DNA from: Curvibacter gracilis ATCC BAA-807
GTDB lineage: Bacteria; Pseudomonadota; Gammaproteobacteria; Burkholderiales; Burkholderiaceae_C
Reading direction: 5' to 3'
Length of the DNA stretch: 44,207 nt
Assembly (NCBI RefSeq): GCF_000518645.1
Contig: NZ_JADZ01000041.1
Span: forward strand, 1-44,207
Shown: in pieces, positions 1 through 7,609 of the stretch
How the letters are laid out: every line of letters begins with the position of its first letter
Position numbering within the stretch: position 1 is the first letter of the stretch
Notes under the pieces: model-generated
Told to the model about the DNA's origin: nothing
The model's database searches: none
What the model saw: only the letters and a program-made list of their open reading frames with translations
Made by a program: the position numbers and the translations under genes

Positions 1-400
1 ACAAGGTGTAGTTGAGGTGGGTGGGGGTGGGGTAGGTGTGGCCGTCCACGCGGGTGCACATCTCGGCGAAGTAGCTGAAGTTGTCGGCCGCGCGGGGCAC
101 GAGCTGCTTGCCGGTCTGGGAGATGACCTGGCCGCAGTCGTCGGTCTCGGTCTGGGCGATCTCGGGCACGTGGCGGGCGATGAGCTCGCCGAGCTTGCGC
201 ATCAGCTTGGCGCGCTCGGTGGCGGGCAGGCCGGCCCATTTCGGGAAGGCTTCTTTGGCGGCGGCCACGGCGGCGTGGACCTCGGCCTCGCCGCCCGATG
301 CCACCTCGGCCAGCACCTCCTGGGTGGCGGGGTTGAGGGTCTCGAAGTAGTCGTTGCTGGCGACGGACTGGCCGTTGATGAGGTGCTGGATCTGTGGCAT
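1..400 (-). CDS. hpaE: 5-carboxymethyl-2-hydroxymuconate semialdehyde dehydrogenase, N-terminal part
   Basis: This is the first ~133 codons of an NAD-dependent aldehyde dehydrogenase that runs off the left edge; the ATG is at 400-398. The reading frame starts MPQIQHLINGQ and continues with the N-terminal Rossmann-side signature of the family (NPATQEVLAEV, then AKEAFPKWAGLPATER). The catalytic Glu and Cys lie outside the window. HpaE oxidises the semialdehyde made by ring cleavage of homoprotocatechuate. The identity is inferred mainly from the adjacent hpaG2/hpaG1 genes, 41 bp upstream on the same strand, and hpaR, which is the usual hpa operon layout; the N-terminal sequence alone would fit other aldehyde dehydrogenases. 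It is probably co-transcribed with hpaG1-hpaG2. Confidence 0.85.
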   Translation of the reverse strand, partial: MPQIQHLINGQSVASNDYFETLNPATQEVLAEVASGGEAEVHAAVAAAKEAFPKWAGLPATERAKLMRKLGELIARHVPEIAQTETDDCGQVISQTGKQLVPRAADNFSYFAEMCTRVDGHTYPTPTHLNYTL

Positions 401-441
401 GGGTGTCTCTCCTGGGATGGGGTTCAGGGTGTGCAGGGTGT

Positions 442-1263
442 TCAGGGGGTGGAGCCCGCTGGCGTGTTGAAGGCGGCATCACCGACCAGGGTGTTGACCA
501 GGCGGCCGATGCCGTCGATCTCGGTCACCACCTCGTCGCCGGCCTTCACGTTGACCACGCCCTCGGGGGTGCCGGTCAGGATCACGTCGCCGGCCTGCAG
601 GGTCATGAAGCTGCTCAGGTACTCGATCAGCTCGGGCACGTTGTGGATCAGGTCGCGGGTGTGGCCCTGCTGCGTGAGCTGGCCGTTGACGGTGGTGCGC
701 AGCGCCAGCTGGTGCGGGTCGGGCACGGCGGCGGCATCGACCAGCCAGGGGCCCAGCACGGTGGCGCCGTCGCGGTTCTTCACGCGCAGGTTGGGGCGGT
801 ACCAGTTCTCCAGGTAGTCGCGGATGGCGTAGTCGTTGCACACGGTGTAGCCGGCCACGTGCTCCAGGGCCTTGTCGCGCGACACGCGGTGGGCGGTCTT
901 GCCGATCACCACCGCCAGCTCGCATTCGTAGTGCATGAACTGCACCGCGTCGGGCCGGTGGGTCTGGCCCCGGTGGCCGATCACGGCATTGGGGCCTTTC
1001 AGGAACACCAGGGGCTCGTCCTTGGTGGTGACGGTGAGCTCGCCCGACAGCTCGCGCAGGTGGTCGGCGTAGTTCAGGCCCAGGGCGATGATCGTGCCCA
1101 CCTCGAAGGGGGGCAGCCACACGACCTGGTCTTCCGCCAGGATGCGGCCATCGGCCAGGCGGATGTGCTGCTCGCCGTGGGGCGTGGCGGTGTGGATGGC
1201 GCCGGCATAGGCCACGCGGGCCGTCTGGGTGGGGAGGGTGGGGAGGAGGGTGGCTTGGCTCAT
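442..1263 (-). CDS. hpaG2: HpaG2: 2-hydroxyhepta-2,4-diene-1,7-dioate isomerase/decarboxylase, C-terminal-type subunit
   Basis: A 273-residue fumarylacetoacetate-hydrolase-fold protein of homoprotocatechuate degradation. It matches the C-terminal half of the fused E. coli HpaG, with the conserved runs IALGLNYADH, VCNDYAIRDYLEN and YRPNLRVK. The metal-binding residues are present: E113 and E115 in HYECELAVVIG and D144 in CNDYAIRD. The ATG at 1263 overlaps the hpaG1 stop by four bases (ATGA), so the two are translationally coupled and probably form one heteromeric enzyme. An open frame continues upstream to 1689, but that part is antisense-like filler inside hpaG1, so I start at 1263. Confidence 0.92.
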   Translation of the reverse strand: MSQATLLPTLPTQTARVAYAGAIHTATPHGEQHIRLADGRILAEDQVVWLPPFEVGTIIALGLNYADHLRELSGELTVTTKDEPLVFLKGPNAVIGHRGQTHRPDAVQFMHYECELAVVIGKTAHRVSRDKALEHVAGYTVCNDYAIRDYLENWYRPNLRVKNRDGATVLGPWLVDAAAVPDPHQLALRTTVNGQLTQQGHTRDLIHNVPELIEYLSSFMTLQAGDVILTGTPEGVVNVKAGDEVVTEIDGIGRLVNTLVGDAAFNTPAGSTP

Positions 1264-1958
1264 GCGGCGCTTTCCTGTTCGCGGACCAGGGGGGTGTTGA
1301 GGTGACCGATGCCCTCGATCTCGATGCGCACCGCTTGCCCGGCGCGGGCCAGGGGCGCGCCTTGCGAGCCCCCCAGCGTGAGGATGTCGCCCTGCATCAG
1401 CGTCATGAAGGCGCTGACATCGGCGATCAGCTGCGCCACGCCCCGAAAGCGGTCGCCGGTGCTGCTGACCTGCACCAGTTGCCCGTCGATCAGCACCCGC
1501 ACTTCGAGCGCGTCGGGATCGGGCACCTGGTCGGCCGGCACGATGCGGTCGCCCAGGGGGCAGAAGCCGTCGCGGGCCTTGAGGCGCACCGAGGGGCGGT
1601 AGAACTGGTTGTGGGGCAGGCTGATGTCGTTCACCACCAGGTAGCCGGCCACGTGGGCCAGCGCGGCCTCGGGCGTGACGCCGGTGCACCGGCGCCCGAT
1701 CACGATGCCCAGTTGGGCGCTGACCTCGACCTGGCCGGGTTCGGCCGGCACAGCCACCGGCTGGCCACTGCGGGCCAGGGTGTTGCGCGGCTTCACAAAC
1801 AGCACCGGCGCCTTGGGCGCGGCCTTGTAGGGCGGTTTGTCCAGGGCATCGGCCAGCACATACAGCGCGGGCCGATGGTTCATCAGGACGCCATACACCG
1901 TGCCGGTGAGGCGGTACGGCGCAACATCCAGGGAGGGGAGTGGAGGTGTGGTGTGCAT
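1260..1958 (-). CDS. hpaG1: HpaG1: isomerase/decarboxylase, N-terminal-type subunit
   Basis: A 232-residue protein equivalent to the N-terminal half of fused HpaG (shared blocks GTVYGVLMNHRPAL, APVLFVKPRNT, FYRPSVRLKARDGFCPLG). The metal-ligand ExE motif of the FAH fold is not kept here (EVSAQLGIVIG where HpaG2 has ECELAVVIG), so this subunit probably has no metal site, as in the N-terminal domain of the fused enzyme. I use the ATG at 1958. A GTG at 1967 is also in frame, but it would leave only a few bases of leader after the -10 box proposed at 1986-1981. First gene of the leftward hpa operon, divergent from hpaR. Confidence 0.9.
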   Translation of the reverse strand: MHTTPPLPSLDVAPYRLTGTVYGVLMNHRPALYVLADALDKPPYKAAPKAPVLFVKPRNTLARSGQPVAVPAEPGQVEVSAQLGIVIGRRCTGVTPEAALAHVAGYLVVNDISLPHNQFYRPSVRLKARDGFCPLGDRIVPADQVPDPDALEVRVLIDGQLVQVSSTGDRFRGVAQLIADVSAFMTLMQGDILTLGGSQGAPLARAGQAVRIEIEGIGHLNTPLVREQESAA

Positions 1959-1963
1959 GTCAT

Positions 1964-2010
1964 TCACTAATATGTGAGCGAGTATATTGCTAACATCTTA
2001 GTAAAGTAAA
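1964..2010 (-). promoter_or_regulatory. hpaG1 promoter with two palindromic operator candidates
   Basis: On the minus strand a -35-like TTTACT (2010-2005) and a -10-like TATACT (1986-1981) are separated by 18 bp. An imperfect 18-bp palindrome (TTGCTAACATCTTAGTAA, 1987-2004, 7 of 9 pairs matching) fills the spacer. A second one (TCACTAATATGTGA, 1964-1977) lies at the expected transcription start. MarR-type repressors such as HpaR bind palindromes of this size, so HpaR repression is the natural reading. The positions are read directly; the binding is inferred. Confidence 0.55.
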
Positions 2011-2063
2011 CAGGGCAAGCACCCATGCCTTGAGGCGGGTCAGTTTTCGGGGATGATCAGGGC

Positions 2064-2537
2064 ATGGACACCAACGCCACCCCGGTCATTCACCACCGCA
2101 ACCTGCCCCTGCTGCTGCTGCAATCCCGCGAGGCCGTGCTGGCCCGCTTCAGGCCGCTGCTGAACCAGCAGGGCGTGACCGAGCAGCAATGGCGGGTGAT
2201 TCGGGCCCTGGACCAGGTCGGCCCCATGGAGCCGCGTCAGATCGGCAGCATGTGCTGCATCTCCAGCCCCAGCATGGCCGGCATCCTGGCGCGCATGGAC
2301 GACATGGGCTTGATCTCACGCCAGCGCATGGAGCAGGACCAGCGCCGTGTGCTGGTGGCCGTGACCCCCAAGGGCCAGCAGACGGTGGCCGCCCTGGCCC
2401 CGCTGATCGAGGGCTGTTACCAGGACATCGAGGCCGTGATCGGGGCCGATTTCACGCACCTGCTGTACGACATGCTGGATGCGCTGACCAGCCGCCTCAA
2501 CGAGGGGCGCGAGGGTGGGGTGAGCGAGGGGGATTGA
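2064..2537 (+). CDS. hpaR: homoprotocatechuate degradation operon regulator HpaR (MarR family)
   Basis: A 157-residue MarR-family winged-helix regulator. It is close to HpaR: the block VTEQQWRVIRALDQVGPM, the recognition region CCISSPSMAGILARMDDMGL and the wing DQRRVLVAVTPKG are typical. HpaR proteins repress the meta-cleavage operon until a hydroxyphenylacetate-type ligand binds. It faces hpaG1 across a 105-bp AT-rich gap that contains two palindromes, which fits autoregulation and control of the hpa operon. The ATG at 2064 follows a weak purine-rich stretch (CAGGGC). Confidence 0.92.
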   Translation: MDTNATPVIHHRNLPLLLLQSREAVLARFRPLLNQQGVTEQQWRVIRALDQVGPMEPRQIGSMCCISSPSMAGILARMDDMGLISRQRMEQDQRRVLVAVTPKGQQTVAALAPLIEGCYQDIEAVIGADFTHLLYDMLDALTSRLNEGREGGVSEGD

Positions 2538-2629
2538 GTGCTTGGTGCAGGGGTGCCTCAGCACTGCCGGGCGACACCAGTCATTTCTGTTTCTTGAGTC
2601 CGCCTATCGCAGTCGGAGTTTGGAGTGCC

Positions 2630-3094
2630 ATGTCAGTCGATTTTCACGTCTTGACGCCCGATGATCTGTCTGAATGGCGTCGCTGGTTTGCCGACGAGGA
2701 ACTATCTCGCCGAGTCGCCTTTCCGGACGGATCGTGGTGGTGCCACGTGTCCAGCGATCCTGGCGCCTGCAGTTGGTTTGCTTGGTCGCGGGGTCAGGCG
2801 TTGGCTCAGGTGCAGGTGGATCGAGATGCCGATGGCTGTGGCTGGATCAGCCTGGCGGTGCGGCCTGATCGACGCGGGCAAGGCCTCGGAAGCCAGGTCC
2901 TGGCGGCATTTCTGGCGGGCCCTGGCCGCGACTACCCGAGGCTGTGCGGGTGCATTGAGCCCAACAATCTGGCCAGCTTGGCTTGCTTCAGGCGCTGCGG
3001 GTTTGAAGTGGGAGCGAAACCAGATGACGAGGGGTTCTTTCACGCTGTTTTCCCTCCTGGCATGCCAGGTGACGACCCGGCCAGTTGCGAATGA
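2630..3094 (+). CDS. GNAT family N-acetyltransferase
   Basis: A 154-residue acetyltransferase. The acetyl-CoA pyrophosphate-binding motif A is clear (ISLAVRPDRRGQGLG, with RRGQGLG at about 81-87), followed by motif B (IEPNNLASLACFRRCGFEVG) near the C-terminus. The ATG at 2630 has a good ribosome site (GGAG at 2622-2625), and I prefer it to the long upstream extension of the same frame, which overlaps hpaR. The acceptor substrate cannot be told from the sequence. It lies 92 bp after hpaR and is probably a separate unit. Its base composition is a little lower in GC than its neighbours. Confidence 0.85.
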   Translation: MSVDFHVLTPDDLSEWRRWFADEELSRRVAFPDGSWWCHVSSDPGACSWFAWSRGQALAQVQVDRDADGCGWISLAVRPDRRGQGLGSQVLAAFLAGPGRDYPRLCGCIEPNNLASLACFRRCGFEVGAKPDDEGFFHAVFPPGMPGDDPASCE

Positions 3095-3257
3095 TTTTGC
3101 AGCGGCCAAATCGCTGTGATTGGGCCCCTTTCGGTCTTGAGCGCTTGACCGCGGTTCGTTGAAGCGCCAGGGTGAGTCCCACGAGATGGGGCATGAAGGC
3201 CAATCCGACACAAGATCTGCAGCCGGTGCTTCGCATTCAATTGGCCAGCAGGGCGTC

Positions 3258-4397
3258 TCAATCCAGCCGCGGTGCGTTCTGCAGCAACTGCGCCACCGGC
3301 GCCTTCCACAGCGCGGCCTGTGCCAGCGTGCCGTGGCCGGCCGTGGTGGGCGAGCCGGGCACGATGTACAGCGCCCCGTGGGGCAGGCGCTTCAGTTCGC
3401 GCTCCAGCACGCCCAGCTCGGGCGGGTTGCGTTCATCGTCGGCCGAGTTGATGGCCAGCACCCGCGCCCGGATGCGTTCCAGGTCGGCCGAGGGATCGTA
3501 GTCGCCGGAGGCCTCCCACTGGTAGAGGTGGTCGTTGGCATCGCCCTTGAACGGGGCCTGCAGGCGCTGGTCCAGCAACTGGTCGGCCTTCTCGCGGGTG
3601 GGGGCCTGGCGGTACAGCGCCTGGCTGCCGCCATTGGTGGCCAGGTTGAAGTAGACCGAGGCAAAGCGCAGGCTGGGGGGCTGCTCGGTGTAGTCACCGT
3701 TCTTCCAGGCCGGGTCGTTGCGGATCGAATCGATCACCAGGCGGCGCAGCATCCAGTTGCGCCCCGCCATGGGCACCGGCAGCGCGGCCATGGGCACCGC
3801 GATGTCCATGAAGCCGGGGTACAGCTGCGCCCACAGCCAGGTGTGCATGCCCCCCATCGAATACCCCAGCACCATGCGCAGGTGGCGGATGCCCAGGTGC
3901 TCGGTCACCAGCCTGTGCTGGGCCCGCACCATGTCTTCGTAGTTGTAATGCGGAAAGCGCGCCCGCAGCCCCTGCGAAGGCCGCGACGACTCGCCCGTGC
4001 CGATGCCGTCGGGCAGGATGATGAAGTAGCGGTTGGCATCCAGCGGCTGCCCCGGCCCGAACAACTCGCCGCCAAAGCCCGGCGTGAGCAGGCCCTTGCC
4101 CGAGCCCAGCGTGCCATGCAGCACCAGCACGGCCGGTTTGTCGGGCGAGCCCAGGGTGGTGTAGTGCAGGGTCAGCTCCGGCAGCGTGCTGCCGTCATGG
4201 AAGCGGAAATCCGGCACGCGCCAGTCGCCCTCACGGGGCGCGGGCAGATCGGCCGCCTGGGCCGGGGATGAAAGGGTGGCAGCGGAGAGGACCATGGCGG
4301 CAAGCAGGTGGGCGAAACGAGAGACCCCAGCCCAGCAGCGCAGGGCCGAAGTGAACACAGGGGCGCGGGCGGTGGTGGTGAGGTGCATGCATTTCAA
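3258..4397 (-). CDS. exported alpha/beta hydrolase, homoserine O-acetyltransferase (MetX)-like
   Basis: A 379-residue alpha/beta-hydrolase fold protein of the MetX-like branch. The catalytic triad is visible: nucleophile S180 in GYSMGG, an Asp in NSADDERNPPE (D320 or D321) and H355 in TTAGHGT; the oxyanion-side HGTLGSG block is near 94-100. The N-terminus has a hydrophobic stretch ending in SSPAQAA, so the protein is probably exported. That argues against the cytoplasmic methionine-biosynthesis role of true MetX, and a secreted esterase or acyltransferase is more likely. ATGs at 4397 and 4388 are both usable; the signal peptide core begins further in. It is convergent with the acetyltransferase gene and stands alone. 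Confidence 0.85.
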   Translation of the reverse strand: MKCMHLTTTARAPVFTSALRCWAGVSRFAHLLAAMVLSAATLSSPAQAADLPAPREGDWRVPDFRFHDGSTLPELTLHYTTLGSPDKPAVLVLHGTLGSGKGLLTPGFGGELFGPGQPLDANRYFIILPDGIGTGESSRPSQGLRARFPHYNYEDMVRAQHRLVTEHLGIRHLRMVLGYSMGGMHTWLWAQLYPGFMDIAVPMAALPVPMAGRNWMLRRLVIDSIRNDPAWKNGDYTEQPPSLRFASVYFNLATNGGSQALYRQAPTREKADQLLDQRLQAPFKGDANDHLYQWEASGDYDPSADLERIRARVLAINSADDERNPPELGVLERELKRLPHGALYIVPGSPTTAGHGTLAQAALWKAPVAQLLQNAPRLD

Positions 4398-4500
4398 TCT
4401 ACCGCAAAGCCTGGGTGGTGCGATGCGGGCTCAGGGTTTGTCTGGGGGCTCTTGCGCCAGTGCATGCCTATAAAGCTACATATAGTGGCCTAATTGATAT

Positions 4501-4546
4501 CATTCTTTATTTAAAAAGACCACTTTGATGGTAAAAATAAAGAATG
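4501..4546. promoter_or_regulatory. 12-bp perfect inverted repeat over the hipA start (candidate operator)
   Basis: CATTCTTTATTT (4501-4512) and its exact reverse complement AAATAAAGAATG (4535-4546) flank a 22-bp spacer. The right arm contains the ATG of the hipA gene (4544-4546). The arms are 34 bp apart centre to centre, close to three helical turns. The stretch is very AT-rich in a GC-rich genome. Hip modules are autorepressed by their HTH antitoxin at palindromes, so this is the likely operator. The repeat is observed; the binding is inferred. Confidence 0.7.
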
Positions 4547-5863
4547 GCCACCGAAACCATGATCCAGATCCATCGCCATGGCGAATGGATTGACGCCGCC
4601 AAGCTGGTGCAACTGGGCCCTGGGCGCTGCCGGCTGGAGTACGAGCAGGATTACATTTTTTCGAGCGCCCCCTGGCCGCTGTCGCTGAACCTGCCGGTGC
4701 AGTTCACTGACATGAGCTTCACGCAGCCCACGGGTGGCGCGCTGGATGCACCGCAATTTGACTTGCCCCCTTTTCTCTACGACCTGGTGCCGCAAGGGCG
4801 CGGCCGGCGCCTGCTCTCCCGCGAACTGAACTTGCCCGACGTCGATGGGATGGCGTTGCCGCTGTTGATGGCTGGCGCCTTCAACCCGATTGGTTGCCTG
4901 CGCCTGACTTCGGCCCTGAACTTCTACGAACGCTACGTCAATCGCCACACCGATGGGCGCGACTGGGGCGCCGGTGTCGAACTGGACGAGATCGTGAGTC
5001 ACTCCGAGGCATTTCTGGAGCAACTCTCGTTGCATGCGCTGCTGGCCAGCGGCACCACCGGGGCCCAGGGCGCTGCGCCCAAATTTCTGTTGAGCCGGGA
5101 CATCGGAGGCCTGTGGTACCCCGACATGGCGCTCGACGATGCCCAGGCTGTGGAGCACTGGCTGGTCAAGCTACCGCGCGGGCGCCAGGATGAAGATCGC
5201 CTGGTGCTGCGCAACGAGGCGGCCTACCTGCGCGCGGCAAAAGCCTGCGGCCTGCGCGTTCATGCCGAGCCCGAGTTGCACAACGAAATGCTGTTTGTGC
5301 GGCGCTTCGATCGGCAGGTGGACGAGCAAGGCCGATTGCACCGGCTGCACCAGGAAAGCCTGGCATCGCTGGCACGTTTGCAGGGCTTTGCACCGGCCAC
5401 CTCGCACCATGAACTGCTGAGCGCTCTGCGCCGCCACGCCCACCAGCCGCTCAAGGAAACCATCGAGTATCTCCGGCGTGAGGTGCTCAACCAGGCGTTG
5501 CGCAACACCGACAACCATGCGCGCAACACCGCCGTGCAGCGTCTCGTCGACGGCTGCGTGCAGCTCACCCCCCTCTTTGACTTTGCGCCCATGTACAAGG
5601 ATCCGGAGATGATCCCGCGCGCCGTGCACTGGCTGGATCCGCAAGGCCGCCGCCTGGAGGATTGGCCCACGATTCTTCATTCCATCAACTGGGGGGCCGG
5701 GGAGTATGAAAACGTTGCGCGTGCAATGCATGATTTTGCTGGCACGGTCGCAGGCCTGCCCGAGACCCTGCGCGATGTCGGGGCCGAGGAGGTCGTCATC
5801 GAGGAATGCCGTGGCGCCATCGACCGGGTGGCGAAGAGCCTCTCGCGCATCCAGCCCGGCTGA
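4544..5863 (+). CDS. hipA: HipA family serine/threonine kinase toxin
   Basis: A 439-residue HipA-type kinase. The N-terminal subdomain (about 25-125; SAPWPLSLNLPVQ, FLYDLVPQGRGRR, GAFNPIGCLRL) precedes the kinase core: Gly/Ser loop SGTTGAQGAAPK (169-180), catalytic loop NTDNHARN with D323, and metal-binding D346 in LTPLFDFAP. All key kinase residues are kept, so it is probably active. Known HipA proteins phosphorylate an aminoacyl-tRNA synthetase (GltX in E. coli) and cause growth arrest. An unusual point is that the HTH partner is downstream, six bases after the stop. No clear ribosome site precedes the ATG at 4544; a second in-frame ATG lies at 4559. Confidence 0.9.
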   Translation: MATETMIQIHRHGEWIDAAKLVQLGPGRCRLEYEQDYIFSSAPWPLSLNLPVQFTDMSFTQPTGGALDAPQFDLPPFLYDLVPQGRGRRLLSRELNLPDVDGMALPLLMAGAFNPIGCLRLTSALNFYERYVNRHTDGRDWGAGVELDEIVSHSEAFLEQLSLHALLASGTTGAQGAAPKFLLSRDIGGLWYPDMALDDAQAVEHWLVKLPRGRQDEDRLVLRNEAAYLRAAKACGLRVHAEPELHNEMLFVRRFDRQVDEQGRLHRLHQESLASLARLQGFAPATSHHELLSALRRHAHQPLKETIEYLRREVLNQALRNTDNHARNTAVQRLVDGCVQLTPLFDFAPMYKDPEMIPRAVHWLDPQGRRLEDWPTILHSINWGAGEYENVARAMHDFAGTVAGLPETLRDVGAEEVVIEECRGAIDRVAKSLSRIQPG

Positions 5864-5869
5864 AAGACC

Positions 5870-6196
5870 ATGGACAAGCGCATCAAACACAAGAACCCCG
5901 AGCGCGACGCCGCACTGCGCCGAGAGCTGTTTGAGGGGGTGATGAGGAATCAGCTCTCGCTGGGCGACGCCGTCAAGCTCATGCAGAAGGTCAGCCGCCT
6001 CACGCAAGCCGAGTTTGCTGCCCACCGTGGCGTGAGCATCCGCGTGCTCAAGGAGATCATCGCAGGCAGCGCCAACCCCACGGTGGAAACGCTGAACAAG
6101 ATCGCCAGCATCTTCGGGCTGGAGGTGGGCTTTGTCGCCAAGCGACCTGCGGGGGAGGAGGGGGAGGCGAAGCCGCCGGGGGGGGCGCGCTCTTGA
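5870..6196 (+). CDS. HTH (Xre-type) antitoxin partner of HipA
   Basis: A 108-residue protein with a Cro/C1-type helix-turn-helix at about 44-85 (SRLTQAEFAAHRGVSIRVLKEI, then NPTVETLNKIASIFGL) and a short basic, glycine-rich tail. It begins six bases after hipA, so the two are almost certainly co-transcribed. In the classical operon hipB comes first; here the order is reversed, so antitoxin supply depends on read-through of the toxin gene. It is expected to bind HipA and the palindrome at 4501-4546. Assignment as antitoxin rests on position and fold, not on close similarity to E. coli HipB. Confidence 0.8.
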   Translation: MDKRIKHKNPERDAALRRELFEGVMRNQLSLGDAVKLMQKVSRLTQAEFAAHRGVSIRVLKEIIAGSANPTVETLNKIASIFGLEVGFVAKRPAGEEGEAKPPGGARS

Positions 6197-6202
6197 GGCT
6201 GC

Positions 6203-6509
6203 GAGTTATTTACCGACTGTGCCAACTTCAACGCCAAGTGATCCTCGGCCGGTGTGATGCGCAGCGGCATCGGCCAGCGCTTGGACGGGCGCGCGTTTGA
6301 GATCGAGCAGCTCTTCCTCGACCGGGAGTGTCAAGGCACCGGTGGCGACGGGCTTCCAATCCTTTGGGCTCTTTGTCGTTTGTTCGATAAGTGATGATGT
6401 TCGTGCAACACGAACGCTTCGATGTTGACGAACAAAAGCCCTGTGATTTTTTGCAGCAGCGCTGGCCCAATGAGGGTTTTGTCCTGCTCATGCGGGCGTC
6501 TCTCTCTAT
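6203..6509 (+). pseudogene. decayed GNAT acetyltransferase remnant
   Basis: The 362-bp gap between the antitoxin and the LysR gene has no intact gene, but plus-strand frames read like pieces of an acetyltransferase. From 6242 to 6394 one frame gives AFEIEQLFLDRECQGTG, which resembles GNAT motif A (beta-strand then QGxG), preceded by an in-frame stop at 6239-6241. A shifted frame further on gives RWPNEGFVLLMRASL, resembling the last GNAT strand. I read this as a frameshifted and interrupted gene. Similarity was judged by eye and the boundaries are approximate. Confidence 0.4.
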
Positions 6510-6558
6510 GTCCAAAAGTCCCCCCAATGTTGCCGGCGCCATTGCCCTGCCTCCGCGC

Positions 6559-7485
6559 TCAATCCGCGCCTCCCAGACTGCCCGAGGCAGCCACCTTCTC
6601 GACCAGAAAATCCAGCAGCAGGGCCATGGCCCGGGGTGGGTAGGGTGTGGGCAGGTGCAGCATGAACATGGCGGTGCTCAGAAAGCCCAGGCTGCCCGGG
6701 CTCAGGGGCAGGGCTTGCAGGGCGCCCTGGGCAATGGCTTCGCGCACCATGTAGTCGGGCATCAGGCCCACGCCCAGGCCTCGCAGCAGCGCTTCGCGCA
6801 AAAAATAGAAGTTGGGTGACACCAGGCGCGGGCCCTGGCTGGCGCCGTCGGGGCCGTGTTCGGGCAACAGGCCGGCCATGCGCAGCTTCTGGGCCGTGAG
6901 GGCCGAGCTGATCAGGGGCTGTTGCAGCAGGGCTTCCAGGGTGTGGGGGCGGCCGGCTGCTGCGGCCACGGCGGGGGTGGCGCAGGCCAGGTAGTGCACC
7001 GGGCCCAGGGGGCGCGCCACCAGATGCGGGGGCGGTTCTGACATGACCCGCACCGCGCAGTCGATCCGGCCGGCCAGCAGGTCTTCCACCGTGTTGTCGA
7101 AGATCACCTCCAGGCTGATGCCTGGGTGGTTTTGCATGAATTCTGTGAGCCAGGTCGTCATGGCCAGTTGACCGAAGCCGCTGGGCACGCTCAGGCGCAC
7201 CTTGCCCTGGGGGAGCTGGCCCAGGCTGTCCACGGAATCCTGGGCCGCCAGCAGTTCCTGGCGGATGCTCAGGCCATGGCGATAGAGCTTCCAGCCCAGT
7301 TCGGTGGGCTCCACCTGGCGCGTGGTGCGGCGCAGCAGTTGCTGGCCCAGCGCCTGCTCGAACTGGCCCAGGCGGTGGCTGACCGCGGCCCGGCCCATGT
7401 CGCGCCGTGCCGCGGCCTTGCTCAGGTTGCCGGTCTCGATGATGTCCACCAGCAGGCTCAAGGCATTGAGGTCTATTGTTTTCAT
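6559..7485 (-). CDS. LysR family transcriptional regulator
   Basis: A 308-residue LysR-type regulator. The N-terminal winged HTH (about 1-62) shows the family pattern: DLNALSLLVDIIETGNLSKA, AAVSHRLGQFEQALGQQLL and RRTTRQVEPTELG. A periplasmic-binding-like effector domain follows (LSVPSGFGQLAMTTWLTEF to the C-terminus). It is divergent from the CoA-transferase gene at 7610 across a 124-bp AT-rich gap with an inverted repeat, the standard arrangement for a LysR protein controlling its neighbour and itself. The ligand is unknown. Confidence 0.93.
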   Translation of the reverse strand: MKTIDLNALSLLVDIIETGNLSKAAARRDMGRAAVSHRLGQFEQALGQQLLRRTTRQVEPTELGWKLYRHGLSIRQELLAAQDSVDSLGQLPQGKVRLSVPSGFGQLAMTTWLTEFMQNHPGISLEVIFDNTVEDLLAGRIDCAVRVMSEPPPHLVARPLGPVHYLACATPAVAAAAGRPHTLEALLQQPLISSALTAQKLRMAGLLPEHGPDGASQGPRLVSPNFYFLREALLRGLGVGLMPDYMVREAIAQGALQALPLSPGSLGFLSTAMFMLHLPTPYPPRAMALLLDFLVEKVAASGSLGGAD

Positions 7486-7513
7486 AAATCAGACAGTGTG
7501 TTTGATTTTATTC

Positions 7514-7549
7514 ACGATTGTCAAAATATAAGAACAAATCAACAATCGT
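7514..7549. promoter_or_regulatory. inverted repeat in the LysR/CoA-transferase divergent promoter
   Basis: ACGATTGT (7514-7521) and its exact reverse complement ACAATCGT (7542-7549) flank a 20-bp AT-rich spacer. The repeat sits in the middle of the gap between the LysR start (7485) and the CoA-transferase start (7610). The location is right for LysR binding sites, although the spacing is longer than a single T-N11-A box. Binding by the adjacent LysR protein is inferred. Confidence 0.45.
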
Positions 7550-7609
7550 TCCGGTCAGGCCACCCAGGCCTGTGATCGGCGGGCCTGGGGCCCGCCACGG
7601 AACGAGACC

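Noticed and set aside
1959-1967. GTG start for HpaG1 at 1967
   Set aside because: It would lie only a few bases after the predicted transcription start and within the second palindrome; the ATG at 1958 fits the family start.
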